Source of the DNA: Peptostreptococcus sp. D1
GTDB lineage: Bacteria > Bacillota > Clostridia > Peptostreptococcales > Peptostreptococcaceae
Length of the DNA stretch: 64,000 nt
Direction of reading: 5' to 3'
Assembly: GCF_900112955.1 (NCBI RefSeq)
Contig: NZ_FONP01000007.1
Coordinates: 1-64,000, forward strand
The stretch's first letter is position 1. Each line of letters opens with the position of its first letter. Positions 8,497-18,613 of the stretch are shown piece by piece. Both the position numbers and the translations under genes were made by a program. The notes below the pieces were generated by a model. That model was not told where the DNA came from. It made no database searches and saw only the letters and a program-made list of their open reading frames with translations.

Positions 8497-9297
8497 TTAT
8501 TTTAAAACTGAGTTATAATCCATTATCATATTAATCGCATCGGCAACCGATGGAGTTTCGTAAGCAGCCGAAGCTTTTACAGCTTCAGCAGATTTTGACA
8601 TTGCAAAGCTCATTTTAACACCACCTAGCATATTGATATCATTTGGAGAATCGCCAATAGTCGCTACCTCATCCAAGCTTATATTATTCATCTTACAAAC
8701 CTGCTTAATAGCATTAAGCTTTGATATAAGCTTTGGTACTATATTCATCGTATACTCACTTGAAATATAAACCTCACACTCGTGACCTATTTTCTTTTTA
8801 AAATCCTCAACTAGCATATTCAGCTTATCTCTATCTAGTGATGAAATCCCGATATTTCCAACATTTGAAGCATAGGTTTTTTTTGACATTATTTCCGGAT
8901 CAATTTTGTATCCACTTTTGAAATATCCCGATTTAGATCCATCATTTGGCATAATCACTTCACCGCCATATTTAAAATAAATAACGTCTTTACCAAAGTC
9001 TATATAAGCAATTGAACTGTATACCTCAATAATTTTTTTTATCTGTGTATCCGACAAAACACCCTTGAATATGCATTGATTGTCTCTATCGTATATATAA
9101 GAACCATTTTCACAAATAAGATATCCATTGAAATTGATATTCCGTATAATATTCTGAGCGTGAGTATGTACTCTTCCTGTTGCAATATTGAATTGAATAT
9201 CCAAGCCTTCAGCAAACTCAATAGCCCTAATATCCCTCTCCGAAATAGTATCATTATATAAAGTTCCATCTAAATCACAGAAAATATATTTTATCAT
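8497..9297 (-). CDS. HAD-superfamily (Cof-type) phosphatase
   Basis: This 266-residue Cof-subfamily hydrolase has motif I FCDLDGTLY with nucleophile Asp8 and Asp10, motif II in FNIATGR, a Lys in the SKLNAIKQ segment, and motif IV GDSPNDINM. The C2-type cap lies between residues about 85 and 185. Such enzymes dephosphorylate sugar phosphates, FMN or PLP; the sequence does not settle which. The start is the ATG at 9297, four bases after GGAGG; an upstream in-frame ATG (9315) has no ribosome site. It lies just downstream of cinA, on the same strand. Confidence 0.9.
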   Translation of the reverse strand: MIKYIFCDLDGTLYNDTISERDIRAIEFAEGLDIQFNIATGRVHTHAQNIIRNINFNGYLICENGSYIYDRDNQCIFKGVLSDTQIKKIIEVYSSIAYIDFGKDVIYFKYGGEVIMPNDGSKSGYFKSGYKIDPEIMSKKTYASNVGNIGISSLDRDKLNMLVEDFKKKIGHECEVYISSEYTMNIVPKLISKLNAIKQVCKMNNISLDEVATIGDSPNDINMLGGVKMSFAMSKSAEAVKASAAYETPSVADAINMIMDYNSVLK

Positions 9298-9348
9298 AAA
9301 GCCTCCATCATACATTTTTTCTGAATCTATATAATTTAAATTTTTACA

Positions 9349-10614
9349 TCAACCTTTTTTCAATATCAATCTAATTTCATTAAGAGCAAATTTTGTAGCT
9401 TTATTTCTTATCGTATTTCTATCACCTGTAAAAATTCGTTTTATAGAATATACTTTTCCTCTATTATATACACCAAAATACACTAATCCAACCGGTTTTT
9501 TTTCACCTTCCCCATTTGGACCTGCAATTCCAGTCGTAGAGATACCAATGTCAACACCTAGAGATTTGGCTATCCCAGTTGCCATCTCCATTGCTGTTTC
9601 TCTGCTTACCGCACCAAAATTGTCTAAGGTTTCCTTATTTACACCCAATCTATGCACCTTTGACTCGTTTGAATATGTAACACATCCTTCCATTAGAGAC
9701 GAAGAAATACCTGGATAACTTATTAGGGATGAAGCTATCAATCCACCAGTACATGATTCGGCTATTGAAATCTTTAATCCGCTTTCAACCAACATTTTTG
9801 CAACGACAGTATCTAATTCTGATTGACTATCTGAAATACTTTCATCACCCACTAGATAGATGTATTCTCCACAAATTTCCTCGATTTTGGATACTAACCC
9901 ATCTATTAGCAAGTCACATTCCTCGCTCGTCCTACATTTTGCTGTGACTCTAATCAAAACCTCGCCTTCCTTTGCATATAGTGCCATAGTCGGATTGGTT
10001 TGACTGTTTAGTAAGTCAATTAATTTGATCTCAAGTGATGATTCACCAATTCCAAAGAATCTAATGTATTTTGACTTTATTACCTCTTTAGATTCAGAAA
10101 TCAATAACGGTAATACATTTTCTCTAAACATAGCTTTCATTTCTCTTGGTGGTCCAGGTAAAACAATTATCTTTTTACCATTCTTGGCAAAAATTGCTCC
10201 TGGAGCAGTTCCATTATTATTTGGAATTATTGTTGCTTCTTCAGGAAACATGGCTTGTCTGATATTATTGGCTGGAATCTTACTTATATCTCCACTGAAT
10301 TTTGCACATTTTTCAAGAATGATTTTCCAATAGTGTTCATTTAGCTTCAGCTCTTGATTAAAATATTTTGCTGCACCCTCCTTAGTTATATCATCAATTG
10401 TCGGTCCTAATCCACCTGTAGCTATTACAATATCAGCCCTTCTAAATGCGAAGTCGAAGCAGTCAACCAATCTATCAATATTGTCACCAACAGTCATTTG
10501 TGTATATACATTCATTCCCAAATTTGCTATTTCCCTTGAAAGAAATTGAGCATTGGAGTTCAAAATATCTCCCAATAACAGCTCTGTACCAACAGAAATT
10601 ATTTCAATGTTCAT
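9349..10614 (-). CDS. cinA: CinA-like protein (MoCF domain + NMN deamidase domain)
   Basis: This 421-residue protein has the full two-domain CinA layout. Residues 1-170 are a molybdopterin-binding-like domain (SVGTELLLGDILNSN, ATGGLGPTIDDIT, LPGPPREM). Residues about 265-418 are the CinA C-terminal domain (SIAESCTGGLIASSL, EGCVTYSNESK, GIAGPNG), which in characterised members hydrolyses nicotinamide mononucleotide to nicotinate mononucleotide; the N-terminal domain can act as an ADP-ribose pyrophosphatase. It recycles NMN formed by DNA ligase. It is divergent from ddl across 330 bp. The stop codon is TGA, evidence that UGA is a stop here. Confidence 0.95.
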   Translation of the reverse strand: MNIEIISVGTELLLGDILNSNAQFLSREIANLGMNVYTQMTVGDNIDRLVDCFDFAFRRADIVIATGGLGPTIDDITKEGAAKYFNQELKLNEHYWKIILEKCAKFSGDISKIPANNIRQAMFPEEATIIPNNNGTAPGAIFAKNGKKIIVLPGPPREMKAMFRENVLPLLISESKEVIKSKYIRFFGIGESSLEIKLIDLLNSQTNPTMALYAKEGEVLIRVTAKCRTSEECDLLIDGLVSKIEEICGEYIYLVGDESISDSQSELDTVVAKMLVESGLKISIAESCTGGLIASSLISYPGISSSLMEGCVTYSNESKVHRLGVNKETLDNFGAVSRETAMEMATGIAKSLGVDIGISTTGIAGPNGEGEKKPVGLVYFGVYNRGKVYSIKRIFTGDRNTIRNKATKFALNEIRLILKKG

Positions 10615-10880
10615 AATATACTCCTTCTTTTACCCATATATTCGAGGTAAACTTTTGACATAGAAAATATCTCTACATCGAAATATTTTTTTAATTTATA
10701 TACTATAATACTATCAGAAAAATCAATATTATTCAAGGTTTACACGCTATTACCACTTAATTTACTTGTTTTTATTATGTCATTTCCTTCATTAGTCTTT
10801 TTTTATTAGAAAACCACACAAAAAGCATGATATTTTTTTTATAAAATAAAGTGTTTTATGATTTTTATCGGTCAATAGTA

Positions 10881-10910
10881 TTGCAATATTGGTGTGTTTA
10901 CGTGTATAAT
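10881..10910 (+). promoter_or_regulatory. Promoter of ddl
   Basis: TTGCAA (10881-10886) and TATAAT (10905-10910), 18-base spacing, end 36 bases before the ddl ATG. The rest of the 10615-10946 gap is AT-rich; I see no riboswitch or further ORF in it. Confidence 0.6.
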
Positions 10911-10946
10911 TATCATATATCATAAATGACTAAAAGGGGGTATATT

Positions 10947-11843
10947 ATGAAAGTTGCTGTAATATATGGTGGAATTTCTTCAGAGAGAGAGGTTTCATTA
11001 AAATCAGGTAAGGCTATGGTTGAAAATCTAAAAAAAGATAAATATGATGTATTAGATTTTAAGATAGACAACAAGACCGATGTTTTCAATCTTGATAAAG
11101 ATGTCGATTTGGTAATATTGGGTCTACACGGAAAATTTGGAGAGGACGGTTGTATACAATCTATTCTTGATGCAATGGACATAAAATACTGCGGATGTAG
11201 TCCACTTACTAGTGGAATATTGATGGACAAGAATTTTACCAAGACAATTGCAAGACAAAATGATATCTTGACTGCAGATTGGCTGACGATTAAAAGTGTA
11301 GATGAAATAAACTATGATGATATCGATAAGCTTGGATATCCAGTATTTATCAAGCCTAATTCTGGCGGCTCAAGTGTGGCTACTTTTTTTGTAAAGAATA
11401 AGGAAGATGTCGAAAATGCAGTAAGAGAGGGCTTAAAATACGATGAAATTGTCATGATTGAAAAATATGTAAAGGGTATCGAATATACATCATTTGTATT
11501 GAATGGTGAAATATACCCAACTATCAAAATAACCTCTGACCAAGAGTTTTTTAACTATGAAGCAAAATATTCCACTACCAAGGGTGCGAAGGAAGTTGTT
11601 GTCGAATTACCGAGAGAATTGGACGAAAAGGTTTTATCGACCTCATCAAAATGTTGGAATGCATATAATTGCAAAGGATATGTCAGAGTCGACTATATAA
11701 TAACTGATGATGGAGATGTATACTTGCTTGAATTAAATACTTTGCCAGGAATGACAGAAACAAGTCTGATTCCGAAAAGTGCTGCAGCAAGGGGTATTTC
11801 ATATTCTGATTTACTGGACAAGCTTATTGAAACATCAATGTAG
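10947..11843 (+). CDS. ddl: D-alanine--D-alanine ligase
   Basis: This 298-residue ATP-grasp enzyme joins two D-Ala for peptidoglycan precursors in the cytoplasm. The N-terminal GGISSEREVSLKSG, the HGKFGEDG loop, MDKNFTK, the ATP-grasp region FIKPNSGGSSVATF and the metal-binding ELNTLPGMT are present. The omega-loop reads YEAKYS; the Tyr is the usual mark of D-Ala-D-Ala rather than D-Ala-D-Lac specificity. At about 300 residues it is of the short DdlB type. The start is the ATG at 10947, 6 bases after AAAGGGGG, rather than the in-frame ATG at 10926. It is single-gene, with its own promoter and a bidirectional terminator. Confidence 0.97.
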   Translation: MKVAVIYGGISSEREVSLKSGKAMVENLKKDKYDVLDFKIDNKTDVFNLDKDVDLVILGLHGKFGEDGCIQSILDAMDIKYCGCSPLTSGILMDKNFTKTIARQNDILTADWLTIKSVDEINYDDIDKLGYPVFIKPNSGGSSVATFFVKNKEDVENAVREGLKYDEIVMIEKYVKGIEYTSFVLNGEIYPTIKITSDQEFFNYEAKYSTTKGAKEVVVELPRELDEKVLSTSSKCWNAYNCKGYVRVDYIITDDGDVYLLELNTLPGMTETSLIPKSAAARGISYSDLLDKLIETSM

Positions 11844-11865
11844 CATATAATATTCGAATTAATAT

Positions 11866-11889
11866 AAAAGGAGCCAAAGGGCTCCTTTT
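11866..11889. terminator. Bidirectional terminator between ddl and the NRPS-like gene
   Basis: Perfect 10-bp stem AAAAGGAGCC/GGCTCCTTTT with 4-base loop AAAG; A and T flanks serve both converging genes. Confidence 0.9.
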
Positions 11890-11911
11890 AACTTATAAAA
11901 AATATCAATAG

Positions 11912-14110
11912 CTACAGCTTTGGCAATGATTTTTTGTCCACCTTTCCAATCGGTGTGACTGGCAGCACACACAATCTAGCAATGTTTCGTGGAATCATAT
12001 GAGGAGGCAGGTTTTCCATTAGAAAGCTTTCAACTTTTTTTTCTTCATAATAATCCTCATATGGTACAAAATAAGCATCCAAATAGTTTTCACCATTTTT
12101 GTCTTCCCTTTTTACCACTACACTGTTTTTTATCTCTGGAATCATATTTATCATATTTTCAATTTCAAATATTTCTATTCTTATTCCGTTTATCTTAATC
12201 TGAGAATCCATTCTTCCCAAAACAGAGATAGTACCCTCATCATCAATCCATTTTCCCAAATCACCTGTTCTATACATAATCTGAGTATTTTCATCATGGG
12301 CAAATGGATTTTTTACGAAGGACGATTTATTTTGCTCTTCATTATTCAAGTATCCGTTTGCAATCTGGATGCCAGAAAGACACAATTCACCCGGCATACC
12401 AACAGAGCAAATATTGTCATATTTATCTAGAACATATATTTCAGTATTATACACAGCCTTTCCTACTGGAACTTGTTCATAATACTTATCCACATGAAAC
12501 TGAGTACACAAAACAGTGAACTCTGCAGGACCATATTCGTTATAAATTTCATAGTTTCTTTTCCTATAGCCCTTAAATTTATCACCACCGACCTGCAAAA
12601 CTCTCAATGTCGGACAAGAACAATTCATAACAAACAGCTTTCCCAATATTGAAGGCAAAGCTAGTATAGTAATCCCTTTAAGCATACAATAGCTTTCAAG
12701 GGTATACTCATCAACTCTTGAAATTTCTGGTATGACATCAACAGAAGCTCCAACCAATAAATAAGGAAATATCTGCTTCATAATGGCATCAAAGCTAAAG
12801 CTCAAATATATTCCACATCGATCTTTTTCAGTTGCTTTTATATAGTCTATTGAAAAATAGCACATATTCATTAAGCTTTCGTTTCTGATACTAATACACT
12901 TAGGTCTACCGGTAGTTCCAGAGGTAGAGATTCTATATGCCTCGCCTTTTGGATCGTATTTATGCTTTTCAAGCTCGAAATCATTGCTTCTAACTGCTTC
13001 ATCATCCATACTCACAATATCATAATTCCAGCCACAGCTCTTAATTCTTTCCAAGAGAGAATCACAGGTAAGTATAACCTTTGCTTGTCCATCTTCTAAA
13101 AGATACCCCAATCTCTCATCTGGATTCGTTCTATCAATTGGAAAGAAAACTGCCCCAGCTTTTATCACAGAAATTGCAGCCAAAGGAACATAGATTGTTC
13201 TCTCTTGCAAAACAGCGACCGTATCTCCTATTCCAATGCCAATGTGGTTCAAATACGCTGCTATTCTATCAGTAATTTCATCCATTTCTCTGTATGTAAG
13301 GCTCCTATTAATATCACATATCGCAATATTTTCAGGTGTTGTTTTTATCTGTACCTTCAATTTGTCTAAGTATCCGACCATTTTATCAAATTCATATATA
13401 TTGGATTCGTTCGTCTTTGTAAACAAATCTCTATGCTCTTCCTTCATATTCTGGATTTCTCTCAATCGAATTTCAGGATTCGATATAATTTGCTGAAGAA
13501 TGTACTTAAATAAGTAAACGACACTTCTAGCTGTATTTTTATCGTAATAGGATTGTCTGTACATCAGCTTGATTTTTAATCCGTCATGAACACTTACCCT
13601 CATATACATATCGAGCTTATCAAGCTGTTCATCAGAATGGTTACTATCGTCAAATACGTTGAATAAAAATGCTGTATTTATAAGCTTGTCGTTTACAGCG
13701 TTCTTAAATGTGCTAGAGCATCCAACATAATAACTGTACTCATGAGATTCAATTGTTTGATTCATAATATTTCTACAAAAATCAATAAACCTCATGTTGT
13801 AATTATTTGTGTTGATTCTTATTGGAAGCAGATTGTTATTCTTTCCAAAAACGACATCATCTTCATGGGTAAATTTTTGTAGAACTATTCCGAAAACTGT
13901 ATCCAAAAGTGAATCCAAATTTATTGAGTTTTTCTCACAATACGACAGCATATTTCTAAACGCTGTTTTCTTAATTGATTTTTGAATCATACTGAATTTT
14001 TTTGATTCATTATTATAAAAATCATTTGGAAATCTAGCCAGAGTTATGTAACCGGACAAAAGATTGTTCCAGTATTTTTCTGCAAAATTATGATGTTTAT
14101 TTTTCACCAT
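11912..14110 (-). CDS. NRPS-like protein: half condensation domain + adenylation domain, no carrier
   Basis: This protein has about 732 residues. Residues 1-225 resemble the second half of a condensation domain (YWNNLL, VVFGKNNNLLPIR, LFNVF, then the closing helix to NPEIRLREIQNM); the HHxxxDG catalytic half is absent. Residues 240-732 are a complete adenylation domain: A3 TSGTTGRPK (about 397), A4 SFSFDAI with the Asp expected for an alpha-amino-acid substrate, A5 YNEYGPAE, A7 YRTGD, A8 GRMDSQIKINGIRIE and A10 GKVDKKSLP. The protein stops right after A10, so no peptidyl-carrier domain exists. It should activate an amino acid as aminoacyl-AMP, but the acceptor is unknown. It directly follows glpK; I chose the ATG at 14110 because the GTG at 14119 is only two bases from AAGGA. 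Confidence 0.85.
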   Translation of the reverse strand: MVKNKHHNFAEKYWNNLLSGYITLARFPNDFYNNESKKFSMIQKSIKKTAFRNMLSYCEKNSINLDSLLDTVFGIVLQKFTHEDDVVFGKNNNLLPIRINTNNYNMRFIDFCRNIMNQTIESHEYSYYVGCSSTFKNAVNDKLINTAFLFNVFDDSNHSDEQLDKLDMYMRVSVHDGLKIKLMYRQSYYDKNTARSVVYLFKYILQQIISNPEIRLREIQNMKEEHRDLFTKTNESNIYEFDKMVGYLDKLKVQIKTTPENIAICDINRSLTYREMDEITDRIAAYLNHIGIGIGDTVAVLQERTIYVPLAAISVIKAGAVFFPIDRTNPDERLGYLLEDGQAKVILTCDSLLERIKSCGWNYDIVSMDDEAVRSNDFELEKHKYDPKGEAYRISTSGTTGRPKCISIRNESLMNMCYFSIDYIKATEKDRCGIYLSFSFDAIMKQIFPYLLVGASVDVIPEISRVDEYTLESYCMLKGITILALPSILGKLFVMNCSCPTLRVLQVGGDKFKGYRKRNYEIYNEYGPAEFTVLCTQFHVDKYYEQVPVGKAVYNTEIYVLDKYDNICSVGMPGELCLSGIQIANGYLNNEEQNKSSFVKNPFAHDENTQIMYRTGDLGKWIDDEGTISVLGRMDSQIKINGIRIEIFEIENMINMIPEIKNSVVVKREDKNGENYLDAYFVPYEDYYEEKKVESFLMENLPPHMIPRNIARLCVLPVTPIGKVDKKSLPKL

Positions 14111-14111
14111 T

Positions 14112-15626
14112 CTAATCACATTCCTTTTTCCAATTAAGAGATCTCTTTACAGCTCTTAACCAATTATTATAATATTCCTCGTACTTTTCTCTATTTTTAT
14201 CAGGGAAATAATTTTTTTCGTCAAATGACATTCTTCTAATTTCAGATAAATTTTCGTATACTCCACAGCCCAAGCCTGCCAATAACGCTGCTCCAAGTGC
14301 GGTACTTTCGGATAAATATGATTTTTTCACATCAATCCCCAATATATCAGCTTGAAACTGCATTAAAAAACCATTATTGCTGGCTCCACCATCAACCTTT
14401 AAATTTTTTATAGGACAATTTAAATCCTTTTGCATATCCAAAATCACATCCTTGCTTTGATACGCTATAGATTCCAAGCAAGCCCTGATAATATGCTCCT
14501 TTGTTGCTCCTCTTGTCAAGCCCATGATTGTACCTCTGGCATACATATCCCAATATGGTGCTCCTAGCCCTGTAAAAGCTGGAACAACATAAACGCCATT
14601 GTTATCTTCAACCGCTGTAGAATACTTTTCACTCTGTTCAGAAGTTTTTAACATTCTTAGATTATCTCTAAGCCATTGAATCAACGACCCAGCAACAAAA
14701 ATACTTCCTTCAAGAGCATATTGAACCTTGTCGCCAATACCCCATGCAATAGTTGTAATCAAACCGTTGTTAGATCTTATGATATTTTTTCCTGTATTCA
14801 TCATTACGAAGCATCCAGTTCCATAGGTATTTTTCACATCACCAATATCAAGGCATTTCTGTCCAAATAAAGATGCCTGCTGATCTCCTGCACAGCCTGA
14901 AATAGGAATTTCAGAGCTTGCAAGCATTTCCTTATCTATGTGACCAAATATGGAATTTGAAGGCATTGGATCTGGCAGCATGCTTTTTGGTATTCCAAAA
15001 AGTTTTAGTAGTTCATCGTCCCAAGCCAAATCATTTATATTGAACAGCATAGTCCTTGAAGCATTCGAATAATCAGTTACGTGCGACCTTCCTCTCGTAA
15101 GATTCCAAATTAACCAAGTATCTATAGTCCCAAACAGCAGATCACCATTATTTGCTTTTTCTATTGCTCCATCTACATTATCCAATATCCATTTTATTTT
15201 ACTGGCTGAAAAATAGGCATCTATAGGAAGACCTGTTTTTAGCCTTATCATTTCTCCAAGCCCTTTTTCTTCAAATTCTAAACACATTTGAGCAGTTCTT
15301 CTACACTGCCAAACTATGGCATTATAAATCGGTTTGCCGGTATTTTTGTCCCAGACGACAGTTGTTTCTCTTTGATTCGTTATCCCTATGCAATGAATTT
15401 CTTTTGGTGATATTCCGGAGAATTCTATAACCTCTCTCATTACCCCCATCATAGTTCCCCATATTTCAAGTGCATCATGCTCCACCCAAGCATCGTCAGG
15501 ATAATATTGCTTAAATTCCTTTTGTGACAATTTATGGATTGTTCCATCGACGTTGAACAGAATAGCTCTACAGCTTGTAGTACCTGCATCAAGTGCCATA
15601 ATGTATTTCTTTTTTATATCTTCCAT
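14112..15626 (-). CDS. glpK: Glycerol kinase
   Basis: This 504-residue FGGY-family kinase phosphorylates glycerol to glycerol-3-phosphate. It shows the ATP-binding start [12 protein letters not shown], the substrate segment [22 protein letters not shown], the [11 protein letters not shown] block, [14 protein letters not shown] and the C-terminal [18 protein letters not shown]. Length is exactly that of standard GlpK. No glpF or glpD sits nearby; the gene instead precedes the NRPS-like gene, whose start lies one base past the glpK stop, so both are probably on one mRNA. The His phosphorylated by HPr in some Firmicutes would lie near residues 230-235; I do not see a clear His there, so PTS activation is uncertain. 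Confidence 0.96.
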   Translation of the reverse strand: MEDIKKKYIMALDAGTTSCRAILFNVDGTIHKLSQKEFKQYYPDDAWVEHDALEIWGTMMGVMREVIEFSGISPKEIHCIGITNQRETTVVWDKNTGKPIYNAIVWQCRRTAQMCLEFEEKGLGEMIRLKTGLPIDAYFSASKIKWILDNVDGAIEKANNGDLLFGTIDTWLIWNLTRGRSHVTDYSNASRTMLFNINDLAWDDELLKLFGIPKSMLPDPMPSNSIFGHIDKEMLASSEIPISGCAGDQQASLFGQKCLDIGDVKNTYGTGCFVMMNTGKNIIRSNNGLITTIAWGIGDKVQYALEGSIFVAGSLIQWLRDNLRMLKTSEQSEKYSTAVEDNNGVYVVPAFTGLGAPYWDMYARGTIMGLTRGATKEHIIRACLESIAYQSKDVILDMQKDLNCPIKNLKVDGGASNNGFLMQFQADILGIDVKKSYLSESTALGAALLAGLGCGVYENLSEIRRMSFDEKNYFPDKNREKYEEYYNNWLRAVKRSLNWKKECD

Positions 15627-15659
15627 AAAACCACCTCCAGCATCAAGTGTATTTTTTAT

Positions 15660-16562
15660 TTATTTTTGAGAATAAATATTTTCAATAAATTTTTGAACTT
15701 GTTCAACTACCTGATTTTGCTGTTCTTCGTTTGATATATTTGCATTGTTGTCGTTATTTAGCAATTGTATGTCCGCAAAATTGGAATTGTTTCCTCCAAC
15801 AATCTCATGGAAAAATGTCTTATCCGGTAGATTTTTCTTAAACTCATTAAATTTTGAAAAATCAAGTATTCCATCATTAGTTCCCCAAACCAATAAGGAT
15901 GGTTTATTTATTAGCTTTAAATCATCACCAATCACATATGCTCCTAAAAATACAGCACCTATTACCTTTTTTTCATTTGCAGCAATTTTTAGTGCCATAT
16001 TGCCACTATCTGAGTGTCCAACCACAATCCATTTTGTTATATCCTCGTGTTTCTTAAAAATTTCCTCTATTTTATTTTTTGAAAACATTGCAGAATTCAA
16101 TGTCAATTTTGGTACGAAAACTTGATGATTCTTTTTTGCCAAACTTTTGGAAAACCTTGCATATGACTTTTGCTCAACCCTTTCTGCTGGAATAATGATA
16201 ATACCAATATCACCCTTATTTGAATTGTTGGTAAAAAAGAAGGTAGAGCCCTCCAATTTTTGAATATCTACACCATAACTTGAAATCATTGCATGGTTGG
16301 CATATTCATTGACCTTATATGTCTTGTTTAGCCATATTACATACACAATACTTGAAATTATTGAAATCACAACAACTAGAGCGAGTATAAGCTTTAACAC
16401 AAATCGCTTTCTCTCTTTTTTTATTTTTTCTTTTTCTAATTCCAAGGTCTGATTTATATTTAATGTCTTTTCTAGCTCCATAGTAATATTCAATGTATCT
16501 ATACTACTATCCTTCTTATTTTTTCTAATCCTCAGCTTCGATTCTTTTATTTCCCTCAACAA
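15660..16562 (-). CDS. Membrane-anchored alpha/beta-hydrolase-like protein, probably lacking the catalytic His
   Basis: This 300-residue protein has a charged cytoplasmic N-terminus (1-53), one transmembrane helix (54-78), and an extracytoplasmic alpha/beta-hydrolase domain. The elbow reads GHSDSG around Ser184, and the acid could be Asp230 (GTNDG). In close clostridial relatives the final block reads GGNHAQFG, with the His catalytic; here it is GGNNSNFA, so His has become Asn259. The elbow is also altered from the usual GHSLGG. It may be an inactive or re-purposed member. It sits just upstream of glpK in the same direction. Confidence 0.75.
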   Translation of the reverse strand: MLREIKESKLRIRKNKKDSSIDTLNITMELEKTLNINQTLELEKEKIKKERKRFVLKLILALVVVISIISSIVYVIWLNKTYKVNEYANHAMISSYGVDIQKLEGSTFFFTNNSNKGDIGIIIIPAERVEQKSYARFSKSLAKKNHQVFVPKLTLNSAMFSKNKIEEIFKKHEDITKWIVVGHSDSGNMALKIAANEKKVIGAVFLGAYVIGDDLKLINKPSLLVWGTNDGILDFSKFNEFKKNLPDKTFFHEIVGGNNSNFADIQLLNNDNNANISNEEQQNQVVEQVQKFIENIYSQK

Positions 16563-16694
16563 ATATCACCACCATATTATAATTATACAATTCATTATAT
16601 TTATCTTATCTAAATTATACCATAAATACTACTCTTAATATCTTAAAAATTCCATAACAATAAAAATGCTTAATAAAAGGAAAATATTAATAAC

Positions 16695-16743
16695 AAAAAG
16701 CATTGATAACACACTTTATACTCATATATCATCAATGCTTTTT
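16695..16743 (-). terminator. Terminator of asnS
   Basis: Thirteen-bp arms (16695-16707 and 16731-16743) end in T-rich sequence on the minus strand, about 60 bp beyond the asnS stop. The rest of 16563-16806 is AT-rich without ORFs. Confidence 0.75.
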
Positions 16744-16806
16744 GTATTTTTAAATTATATTCCATTCCTCAATTTATTTAAAAAGCAGATGGAACTATAT
16801 CAATCT

Positions 16807-18207
16807 CTAAAACTCGGCATTTTTTGGTGTTCTTGGGAATGGTATTACATCTCTAATATTAGAAACACCTGTCAAATACATTATAATTCTTTCAAATCCC
16901 AATCCGAAACCTGAATGAGTTGCTGTTCCGAACTTTCTAAGCTCAAGATACCACCAATAATCCTCTTCCTTTAGACCCATTTCTTTTATTCTATCCATCA
17001 ATACCTCGTATCTTTCTTCCCTCTGAGAACCTCCAATTATTTCTCCAACACCTGGTACTAGAAGATCCATGGCTCTAACTGTCTTTCCATCATCATTGGC
17101 TCTCATATAAAATGCCTTGATATCTTTTGGATAATCAGTTACAAACACTGGTGCGTTGTATACCTGTTCTGTAATATATCTTTCATGCTCAGTTTGAAGA
17201 TCACAACCCCATTCTACAGGATACTCAAAAGAATGATCTGACTTCAATAACAAATTTATAGCTTCTGTATATGTTATCCTAACAAAATCAGAGCTTACTA
17301 TATTATCAAGTCTATCCAGTAATCCTTTATCAATAAAGCTATTAAAAAATGCCATTTCTTCTGGGCAATTTTCCAGAACAAAGCTTATTATATATTTAAT
17401 TAAATCTTCAGCCAATTCCATATTGTCTTCCAAATCAGCAAAGCTTATTTCAGGCTCAACCATCCAAAACTCAGATGCGTGTCTGGCAGTATATGAGTTT
17501 TCAGCTCTAAAAGTAGGTCCAAAAGTATATATATTTCTAAAAGCAAGAGCCATAATTTCGCCATTCAGCTGACCAGAAACGGTAAGATTGGCCTCCTTGC
17601 CAAAGAAATCTTGGCTAAAATCGATGCTTCCGTCTTTATTTAGCGGAGGATTTGTCATATCCAAAGTCGTTATTCTAAACATTTCCCCTGCTCCCTCTGC
17701 ATCACTGCCTGTTATAATCGGCGTATGTGCATAAACAAAATTTCTTTCCTGAAAAAATTTATGTATTGCGTATGCAACTACTGATCTTACTCTAAAAACT
17801 GCAGAGAAGGTATTACTTCTCGGTCTTAGATGGGCTATTGTTCTCAAATATTCAAAGGTATGCTTTTTCTTCTGTAGTGGATATGATGAATCTGATTCTC
17901 CCTCAACTATCACTTTCTTAGCATGAATCTCTATTGGATTTTTTGCATTGTCTACCTTTACTAATTCTCCCTCTATCAATAATGATGAAGATATTGGTAG
18001 CTTCGATATTTCAGCAAAATTATCAAGATTATTTTCATCAACCACTATTTGAAGATTTTTGAAAAATGAACCATCGTTCAATTCAATAAACCCAAAGCTT
18101 TTTGAAATTCTAGACGTTCTTATCCATCCAGCAACGCTCACACTTTTACCTAAATACTCATCACTATTTCTATATAGTGATTTTACTTCTAAAAATTTCT
18201 TTTGCAT
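16807..18207 (-). CDS. asnS: Asparaginyl-tRNA synthetase
   Basis: This 466-residue class IIb aminoacyl-tRNA synthetase charges tRNA-Asn. An N-terminal OB-fold anticodon-binding domain (residues about 15-110, [23 protein letters not shown]) precedes the class II core with motif 1 around [23 protein letters not shown], motif 2 [22 protein letters not shown] and motif 3 [15 protein letters not shown]. AsnRS rather than AspRS is indicated by overall length, the absence of a GAD insertion domain, and an Asn-specific T-box upstream. AGGAGG precedes the ATG. Confidence 0.97.
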   Translation of the reverse strand: MQKKFLEVKSLYRNSDEYLGKSVSVAGWIRTSRISKSFGFIELNDGSFFKNLQIVVDENNLDNFAEISKLPISSSLLIEGELVKVDNAKNPIEIHAKKVIVEGESDSSYPLQKKKHTFEYLRTIAHLRPRSNTFSAVFRVRSVVAYAIHKFFQERNFVYAHTPIITGSDAEGAGEMFRITTLDMTNPPLNKDGSIDFSQDFFGKEANLTVSGQLNGEIMALAFRNIYTFGPTFRAENSYTARHASEFWMVEPEISFADLEDNMELAEDLIKYIISFVLENCPEEMAFFNSFIDKGLLDRLDNIVSSDFVRITYTEAINLLLKSDHSFEYPVEWGCDLQTEHERYITEQVYNAPVFVTDYPKDIKAFYMRANDDGKTVRAMDLLVPGVGEIIGGSQREERYEVLMDRIKEMGLKEEDYWWYLELRKFGTATHSGFGLGFERIIMYLTGVSNIRDVIPFPRTPKNAEF

Positions 18208-18221
18208 TTCTTATTCCTCCT

Positions 18222-18535
18222 AAATATAAAAAAACACACAGCATCCTCAAAGGGACGATGTGTGTTAAATCGCGGTACCACCCTAATTATCGAAAAATCG
18301 ATCTCTTAGTCAGACTATAACGTGTCCAAACGTCAAATCCTAATAAGCAAAATGCCTTTCAGACTGAAACTCCGAGATGTTCTTCACTATTGATATTACA
18401 CTAGACTCTCACCACAACTAGCTCGCTGTAAAAATTGATCAACAACTACTCTTCTCTTCACAGTAATATTGTATTTATGTTTTTTATATGAACCTAAAAA
18501 CAGTATCCACATATATAAAATTAACTTAATACATA
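18222..18535 (-). promoter_or_regulatory. T-box riboswitch (Asn) controlling asnS
   Basis: The minus strand holds the conserved T-box AGGGTGGTACCGCG (plus coordinates 18271-18284) in the antiterminator. It is followed by a terminator whose arms pair 18234-18240 with 18259-18265 and which ends in a T run. Upstream is a long Stem I region with a GGTGAGAG-type segment and a candidate specifier AAC (18381-18379) within GTGAAGAACATC. AAC codes for Asn, in agreement with the gene. Uncharged tRNA-Asn should pair with the specifier and the T-box to prevent termination. I have not folded the RNA, so stem boundaries are approximate. Confidence 0.93.
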
Positions 18536-18541
18536 CAATAT

Positions 18542-18570
18542 AGTATATCAACGAATAAAATTACTGTCAA
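18542..18570 (-). promoter_or_regulatory. Promoter of the asnS T-box transcript
   Basis: On the minus strand, a consensus TTGACA (18570-18565) and TATACT (18547-18542) are separated by exactly 17 bases. Confidence 0.85.
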
Positions 18571-18613
18571 CTATAATATATAATAAATTTGACGAAAAAA
18601 TTGTGTTTTTCTC

